Positions 59,348 to 64,000 of a stretch of DNA of 64,000 nt are shown piece after piece; the stretch's first letter is position 1, and each line of letters opens with the position of its first letter. The stretch is from Kitasatospora kifunensis (GTDB taxonomy: Bacteria; Actinomycetota; Actinomycetes; Streptomycetales; Streptomycetaceae): positions 682,001 to 746,000 of the forward strand of contig NZ_JACHJV010000002.1 of NCBI RefSeq assembly GCF_014203855.1. The letters run 5' to 3'. The position numbers and the translations under genes were made by a program. The notes below the pieces were generated by a model. That model was not told where the DNA came from, made no database searches, and worked only from the letters and a program-made list of their open reading frames with translations.

Positions 59348-61204
59348 TCAGCTCGTGTACAGCTGGATGGTCTTGACGATTACCAGGATCACGGCGATGA
59401 GCAGATAGCCGCGCAGGGTGAGGAGACCGGCCTTGCGTAGCGCGGAGAACTGCGGCTTGGGCAGGGTATCCAGCGCGGGGGTGCGCCAGGCCGTCCGGTC
59501 GTGTTCCAGTGTCGCCCTGCGCTCCGTCATGCTGAGCGGCGAGCCGTCCGCGCGCTGGGTCTGCTGCAGCCAGAGCTCGCTCGTGGTGCCGCCGAAGGGA
59601 GCGGCCTTCCGGTGGCGCGCCATGAAGGCTTCGATGCGGGCGTTCTGCTCCGTGTACTGGTTGTGGAGCACGATGAGTGCCCCGCCGATCAGGCCCACGA
59701 GCCCGCCCGCCGCGAATCCCCACGCCAGCTCAACGGTGGTGAGGTCGGGGAAGAACGTCGCTGCGGTGAGGGCCAGGGAGAGCAGGATGAGGACCCAGAT
59801 GATGACGCCTGCGGCGAGGTTCTGCCTGGTGGTGTTGACCCAGGGGCCGAGCACCGGGCGGTCGTTGCACAGCAGCAGGAGGAAGACGGTGGCCGAGGGC
59901 AGCAGGACGCCGGCCAGTGCCTGGACGCCCTGGGTGATCAGGCCCTGGATCTGGGTGTTGGCGGTGAGCGTGATGGTGGCGGCGATGCCGATCAGGACGG
60001 CGTAGCCGAGGTAGAACAGCGGTGCTTCACTGGGCTTCCAATGCAGCGAGTGCCGCCTCTTGAAGGTGTCACCGAGGGCGTAGGTGGTGGCGAGGCTGAC
60101 GGCGTTGGCGCCGATCAGCGAGGCGTCGAGCAGCAGGACCGCGAACAGCGCGCCGAGGGTGTGACTGCCGTGCTGCCGCAGGCCGTCGGCGACTGCTTGG
60201 GCGTCGGTGAACCGGCCGAACAGCTCGGTGCCCTGGAAGACGAACGCGGCGGTGGCCATGATGGCGATCGCGCCGGCCATCACCACCGCGATGCCGATCC
60301 ACAGGTCGGCGCGCTCGTAGCGGATCCAGCGAGGCGTGATCCGCTTGTCGACCACGTTGGACTGCTGGAAGAACAGCTGCCAGGGAGCGACGGTTGTTCC
60401 CACGACGGCGATGATCACCAGCAACAGCGTCGAGTCGAGGCCGCCGGGGAACTGCGGCACGATTCCCGCCAGGGCGTCGCCGAGCTTCGGGCGCGAGAGC
60501 AGGGCCATCGGGAGCATGACCGCGTTCAGCGCGATCAGCGCGAAGAGGAACCGCTCCCAGCGCCGAAACGATCCGCCGGCCACCACGGCGAACAGCAGGA
60601 CGGCCGCGACCGGTACCGAGACGTACGCCGGGATGCCGAAGTAGTCCAGCGCCTGGGACACGCCGATGAACTCGGTGACCAGTGTGAGCGCGTTGACCAG
60701 GAGAAGGTCGCCGACACTGAAGGCGCCCCAGAACCTGCCGAAGCGCTGGAAGATTAGCCGGGCGTGGCCGACCCCGGTGACCGTGCCCAGGCGGATCACC
60801 ATCTCCTGGTTGACGTAGAGCACCGGGATCAGCAGGGCAAGCGTCCACAGCAGTTTCATGCCGTAGTTCTGGCCCGCCTGGGCGTATGTCGCCACGCCAC
60901 CGGCGTCGTTGTCGCCGACCATGACGATCAGGCCGGGGCCCATGATGACCAGCAGGGCCCTCAGTCGCTCCCGCATCGACCTGCGCCGACCGGTGTCGTC
61001 CTGCCTGATCGTGCCGAGCGCGCCGACGATGTCGCCGACGTGCGCGCTGTCCATGACCGCACTGTCCATGACCGCACTGTCCATGACCGTGCTGTCCATG
61101 ACCGTACTGTCCGCGGCCACTGGGCCGGACGGCGCCTGCGGTGTCGGCGACTTGCCGTACACGGGCCCCTGACCCCGGGCCGGGCGGGTGGTGCGGAAGG
61201 CCAT
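59348..61204 (-). CDS. NRAMP-family divalent metal transporter
   Basis: A 618-residue membrane protein with eleven or more helices. The first helix metal motif is GDNDAGGVATYAQAG, in place of the canonical DPGN of Mn/Fe NRAMPs, so metal selectivity may differ. NVVDKRITPRWIRYERAD, ASLIGANAVSLATTYALGD and FLLLLCNDRPVLGPWVN follow. A cytosolic stretch of about 100 residues lies near the C-terminus before the final helix. Upstream of helix 1 are some 80 hydrophilic residues that include a VMDS(A/T) repeat. GAGGAGGAAG is placed eight bases before ATG 61204. The 604 bases upstream hold no recognised gene. Confidence 0.85.
   Translation of the reverse strand: MAFRTTRPARGQGPVYGKSPTPQAPSGPVAADSTVMDSTVMDSAVMDSAVMDSAHVGDIVGALGTIRQDDTGRRRSMRERLRALLVIMGPGLIVMVGDNDAGGVATYAQAGQNYGMKLLWTLALLIPVLYVNQEMVIRLGTVTGVGHARLIFQRFGRFWGAFSVGDLLLVNALTLVTEFIGVSQALDYFGIPAYVSVPVAAVLLFAVVAGGSFRRWERFLFALIALNAVMLPMALLSRPKLGDALAGIVPQFPGGLDSTLLLVIIAVVGTTVAPWQLFFQQSNVVDKRITPRWIRYERADLWIGIAVVMAGAIAIMATAAFVFQGTELFGRFTDAQAVADGLRQHGSHTLGALFAVLLLDASLIGANAVSLATTYALGDTFKRRHSLHWKPSEAPLFYLGYAVLIGIAATITLTANTQIQGLITQGVQALAGVLLPSATVFLLLLCNDRPVLGPWVNTTRQNLAAGVIIWVLILLSLALTAATFFPDLTTVELAWGFAAGGLVGLIGGALIVLHNQYTEQNARIEAFMARHRKAAPFGGTTSELWLQQTQRADGSPLSMTERRATLEHDRTAWRTPALDTLPKPQFSALRKAGLLTLRGYLLIAVILVIVKTIQLYTS
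61046..61112. repeat. 15-bp tandem repeat inside the NRAMP gene
   Basis: Four contiguous copies of a 15-bp unit (gctgtccatgaccgc and near-identical variants) plus a partial fifth. On the minus strand they encode a DS(T/A)VM repeat in the cytosolic N-terminus. Copy-number change keeps the frame, so the repeat can vary in length without killing the gene. Confidence 0.85.
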
Positions 61205-61808
61205 CGCACTTCCTCCTCTGAGGTGTCTGCGTGGGCGGGCCGGAGACCCGCCCAGGTCGGGCATGCCGGAGAGAGCGGTTGGATAGGGCCACCGGGAAGG
61301 GGACGGGCAGCGCGAAGCGCACCCATCGCGGCTGTGGCACGACAGGGGTGTCGAGACAGGCCGGGGCGGCACCGGACCCAACCGGCCGTAGCCGCTCCAG
61401 GGGCGACAGCCCTCATGTTCATGGCTCTGGGCGTCTGGTGACGTCGTCGGGTCGGTGGCCTGATCCGTTGCAGACGCCTCACCGAACGGGAGGTCGCGTC
61501 GGACAGTATGACGCCGTGCGGCGGCGACCTGTCAACTCGTCAACTTCGAGTACTGACTGCGATGCAGTGCCCTGTGACCTGCGGCGTTGGGACTCGCAAT
61601 CGCGTGATCCGCCGTCCGCGGGCCGTTCATCCGATCGGCACATTTGCCCAGTAGCCTCGGCGTGGCGGTGGCCGGATACGGATGGCCACCAGGCCACCCC
61701 AGAGACGTTCCCTTGGCGCGCCGAGAGCGCCCGCACAGACGGTTCGGTCGAACCCGGCTTCTGACTCGGTGCTCGCTCGGGTACCCGGCTACGGAGGAGT
61801 GAACAACC

Positions 61809-62624
61809 ATGCACACCGCTACCACGCGCGCTGCCGACGATCTGCTGCGCGACGGTTACGCCCGGATCTCACTCCACGACGACGGGAAACACCTGCTGGA
61901 CCGCGTACTCGGTGAGAGCCGGAGCTTCTTCGGCCGTCCGGTCCGCGAGAAGGCGCGTTACGCCAGCACGGATCTCAACTTCGGCTACCGGCCGCAGGGT
62001 CGCGAGTTCGCGATCAGCGCTGACCGCCCGGACCTCAACGACTGCTTCACGCTCTGGCACGACCGGCTGGAGCTGATCCCGAACTCCGCCGAGATACCGG
62101 CGCTGACCGGGGCGCTGCTGGCCTGGCGCGAGTGCCTGTCCGCCATCGTGTCGGACACCGTGGGCGAGGTGGCCGCGCAGCTCGGCGGCCACAAGGCGCC
62201 GCCGTTCGAGGCGGCGTCCTACCTGCAGCTCAACAACTACGCGGTGGCGGACTCCGATCGCGACCTGCTGCAGGACAAGCACGAGGACGGCCACCTGGTC
62301 ACCGTGATCCACACCACCGCACCCGGCCTGGAACTGTGGCTGGACGGCGAGGCCCGCCCGATGCAGACCGCAGCCGATGAGGTGATCCTGATGCCGGGTT
62401 CGGTCTTCACCGACCTGAGCGGCGGACGGGTCCCGGCGCTCTACCACCAGGTACGCAACCTGCGCCTGGCGGACCGCACGGCGCTGATGTACTTCGTCAA
62501 CCCGGAGCTCACCGAGCCGGTGTACTCCTGGGCCGCTGAACCGGGCCAGACACCGGTGGACCTGCGTGACAAGATCCGCAGCAACCCCGCGATGTTCGGC
62601 CTCCCGGACGTCCCCACGCTCTAG
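61809..62624 (+). CDS. 2-oxoglutarate/Fe(II) oxygenase (isopenicillin N synthase-like)
   Basis: A 271-residue double-stranded beta-helix oxygenase. Iron ligands: H158 and D160 in DKHEDGHLVTV, H213 in LYHQVRN; R223 in DRTALMYFVNPE is the likely 2-oxoglutarate binder. The N-terminal helices include SFFGRPVREKARYASTDLNFGYRPQGREF, as in IPNS-like enzymes. These enzymes hydroxylate, desaturate or cyclise small molecules, often in natural-product pathways. It stands alone next to a condensation-domain remnant, so it may be what is left of a lost pathway. The ATG follows GGAGTG. Confidence 0.88.
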   Translation: MHTATTRAADDLLRDGYARISLHDDGKHLLDRVLGESRSFFGRPVREKARYASTDLNFGYRPQGREFAISADRPDLNDCFTLWHDRLELIPNSAEIPALTGALLAWRECLSAIVSDTVGEVAAQLGGHKAPPFEAASYLQLNNYAVADSDRDLLQDKHEDGHLVTVIHTTAPGLELWLDGEARPMQTAADEVILMPGSVFTDLSGGRVPALYHQVRNLRLADRTALMYFVNPELTEPVYSWAAEPGQTPVDLRDKIRSNPAMFGLPDVPTL

Positions 62625-62849
62625 GGTCTTTGGCAGATCACCGTCCACGGCCGCACCGCCTTCCACTCCACTCCACTACGACGGAGCGGACCGCCGGCCG
62701 CAACGCACCTGCGACACGGGTCGGTGCGGTCCAGAGAATCACGGGCCGGGGCCACCGGGAGAGGATCGGACCGGCCTGCGGCAGGGCCTGGCTGCGGACC
62801 TCCTGGGCGAGCACGACGCGGGCGGCGGCGGTCGAGCGGCGGCCCTCGG

Positions 62850-63100
62850 TCGTGCTGGCCACCGCGTCCTCGCACGGGAGGTCGGCGTGGCCCAGGGCGG
62901 TGCGGAACTTCTCGACGGTGGCGGTGAGGTACGGGGTGAAGGGAAGGTCCCTGGCGACGCGGTTGCGGATCGGCACCAGATTGACGAAATGACCCAGGGC
63001 GGCTGGGCAGCCGAGGGCCTCGCGACGGGACACCGGCACCGCGACCGTGCTGTCGGTGTCGTCGGCGGCCGAGCCGCGCAGGGCCAGGAAGCCTTGACGG
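62850..63100 (-). pseudogene. NRPS condensation-domain remnant
   Basis: On the minus strand about 80 codons read VAVPVSRREALGCPAALGHFVNLVPIRNRVARDLPFTPYLTATVEKFRTALGHADLPCEDAV. The pattern (pV..R...G.FVN.vPiR...d.pF...l..v......al.hadlP.e..v) is that of the C-terminal lobe of a nonribosomal-peptide condensation domain. Neither the HHxxxDG motif nor an adenylation domain is nearby. The frame has no plausible start. It is a fragment of a former peptide synthetase gene, or a chance resemblance. Confidence 0.5.
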
Positions 63101-63302
63101 CCACTGGGCCGTAGTCGGCGTGCGCTGGGCGCTCGAAATGCATGGGCTGCTCGGCGGTTTCCCCTTTTTGTCCTTGGCCTGGCGGCCCCCCGGCTGCGGG
63201 AGGGGGAGGGGGGTGCTTGTGTTGGCCCGTGGTGAGCGGTCTGTCCGGGTTTATCCTTCGCTGGTGCCGCGTCGGGCGGCCTTCGCGCCGTCGCGGCGTG
63301 CC

Positions 63303-63319
63303 CCCAGCCTTCGGCTGGG
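63303..63319. repeat. Small hairpin repeat common in streptomycete genomes
   Basis: CCCAGCC-TTC-GGCTGGG, 7-bp stem, flanked by GTGCCCCC / GGTGCCCCC. From memory, this stem with its flanks is widespread in intergenic regions of Streptomyces. It lies in the 970-base gene-poor stretch before the aldehyde dehydrogenase gene. Origin unknown. Confidence 0.5.
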
Positions 63320-63441
63320 AGGTGCCCCCAGGCACGCATTCTTGCCGTGCCGGCTGAAAGCCCAAGTAACGTCCGGTACGGGGGCTTGCGGCCGGCGCGC
63401 CGAGGGCACGCTCCGGGGAGCCGATCCTTGGCGGGGAAGGG

Positions 63442-63567
63442 TTGCCTGAGGCGGCACTGGCCGTTACCGGGGCTGTACTCGGTATGGCGGTGGGCGCGTT
63501 CGACCGGGTCCTGACCGGTATGGGAGCGGTGCTCGACATACTTCCGCTCGATCCGGCCGGCCGATGA
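63442..63567 (+). other. Possible small hydrophobic ORF (41 codons)
   Basis: A TTG-started frame right behind GGGGAAGG reads LPEAALAVTGAVLGMAVGAFDRVLTGMGAVLDILPLDPAGR. It would be a short, mildly hydrophobic peptide. It ends 26 bases ahead of the aldehyde dehydrogenase start. It could be a leader peptide or chance; TTG and small size make it doubtful. Confidence 0.25.
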
Positions 63568-63593
63568 GGCCGGCCTCCCGGAAGGAGAACGCT

Positions 63594-64000
63594 ATGACCC
63601 GCACGATCAGTTCGGTCCTCGCCGCTGAGCCGGTGGCCGTGGCCGGCCCCGGACGGCGTGTCCACCACTCCGTCAATCCCGCTGACTTGGCCCAGAGTGT
63701 GGCTGAGGTGGAGCTTGCCCCGGCGGAGGTGTTCGGCGAGGCCTGTGCGCGGGCACACGCCGCCCAGCAGGGCTGGGCCGACGTACCGGCGCCGGTGCGT
63801 GGCCGGGTGGTCGCCGCGATCGGGCGGTTGGTGGAGCAGAACGCCGAGGCGCTGGCCCAGTTGGTGACCCGGGAGGTCGGCAAGACCTTGCGGGAGGCCC
63901 GCGGTGAGGTGCAGGAGATCGTGGACACCTGCGACTTCTTCCTCGGTGAAGGACGCCGGCTCTACGGGCAGACCGTGCCTTCCGAGATGCCGGACAAGCA
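63594..64000 (+). CDS. Aldehyde dehydrogenase, N-terminal part
   Basis: The gene runs off the right edge; 135 codons are visible. GAAGGAG lies six bases before the ATG. The readable part (RRVHHSVNPADLAQSVAEVELAPAEVFGEACARAHAAQQGWADVPAPVRGRVVAAIGRL, then LVTREVGKTLREARGEVQEIVDTCDFFLGEGRRLYGQTVPSEMPDK) is the N-terminal NAD(P)-binding portion of an aldehyde dehydrogenase. The substrate cannot be told without the catalytic half. The VNPADLAQSVAEVELA start resembles semialdehyde and piperideine-6-carboxylate dehydrogenases; this is a guess. Confidence 0.8.
   Translation, partial: MTRTISSVLAAEPVAVAGPGRRVHHSVNPADLAQSVAEVELAPAEVFGEACARAHAAQQGWADVPAPVRGRVVAAIGRLVEQNAEALAQLVTREVGKTLREARGEVQEIVDTCDFFLGEGRRLYGQTVPSEMPDK

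Noticed and set aside
61046-61112. Tandem repeat as a CRISPR array
   Set aside because: Units are contiguous without spacers and encode protein repeats inside the NRAMP gene.
61231-61764. Plus-strand frame of 177 codons upstream of the oxygenase
   Set aside because: Arg/Ser/Pro-rich without any motif, crossing the NRAMP leader region; no ribosome site.

Overview
The window is about 72% G+C by eye. It carries GTG and TTG starts behind AGGAG-type ribosome binding sites, a SARP regulator, LacI-regulated secreted glycosidases and an ArsR/ArsI cassette. All of this points to a Streptomycetaceae-type actinomycete (Streptomyces, Kitasatospora or a relative). The genus cannot be fixed from the sequence alone. 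No rRNA, tRNA or CRISPR array was seen.

Layout: (1) 1-10.1 kb is a one-strand cluster of six unrecognised proteins around a long-chain-type polyprenyl synthetase. Several of the unknowns share a lipid-binding-like amphipathic beta pattern and none has a signal peptide. (2) 10.3-24.1 kb is mixed housekeeping and stress genes: a GH15 glucoamylase/trehalase-like enzyme, a secreted choice-of-anchor protein, an NmrA-type reductase, a C1B (bleomycin hydrolase-like) peptidase, a CPA1 antiporter, an NAD kinase, a coupled pair (receiver-thioredoxin reductase fusion plus cNMP-domain histidine kinase), an aldo/keto reductase, and a secreted S1-type protease whose catalytic His is replaced by Ser. (3) 24.2-26.1 kb is an arsenic cassette: arsI divergent from arsR-arsC-arsN1, with ATGA overlaps and no efflux pump. 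(4) 26.2-33.8 kb holds regulators and small enzymes, including a response regulator whose histidine kinase has been reduced to a tail fused to an oxidoreductase fragment.

(5) 33.9-40.4 kb is the most striking region. A SARP regulator diverges from a 71-residue six-cysteine peptide with an amphipathic, non-Sec leader ending in Ala-rich AXA sites. Behind it lie a MauE-like membrane redox protein, a MauD/TlpA-like thioredoxin, an ABC exporter and a small S26 signal peptidase, the last four joined by 4-base overlaps. I read this as a dedicated production line for a disulfide-rich exported peptide. (6) 41-56 kb is a plant-polymer region: GH1 beta-glucosidase under a CebR-type operator, a LacI regulator, a wrecked GH3 gene, a secreted Asp-box protein, GH12 cellulase and GH10 xylanase, both with ricin lectin domains. 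It also shows decay: a frameshifted serine hydrolase, and a GH3 gene that is 5'-truncated, frameshifted and split without duplication by a TnpB element. (7) 56-64 kb has a broken XRE/LuxR-type ATPase regulator (internal deletion plus in-frame TAG), an NRAMP transporter with a 15-bp tandem repeat in its coding sequence, a 2-oxoglutarate oxygenase, a condensation-domain remnant and the start of an aldehyde dehydrogenase.
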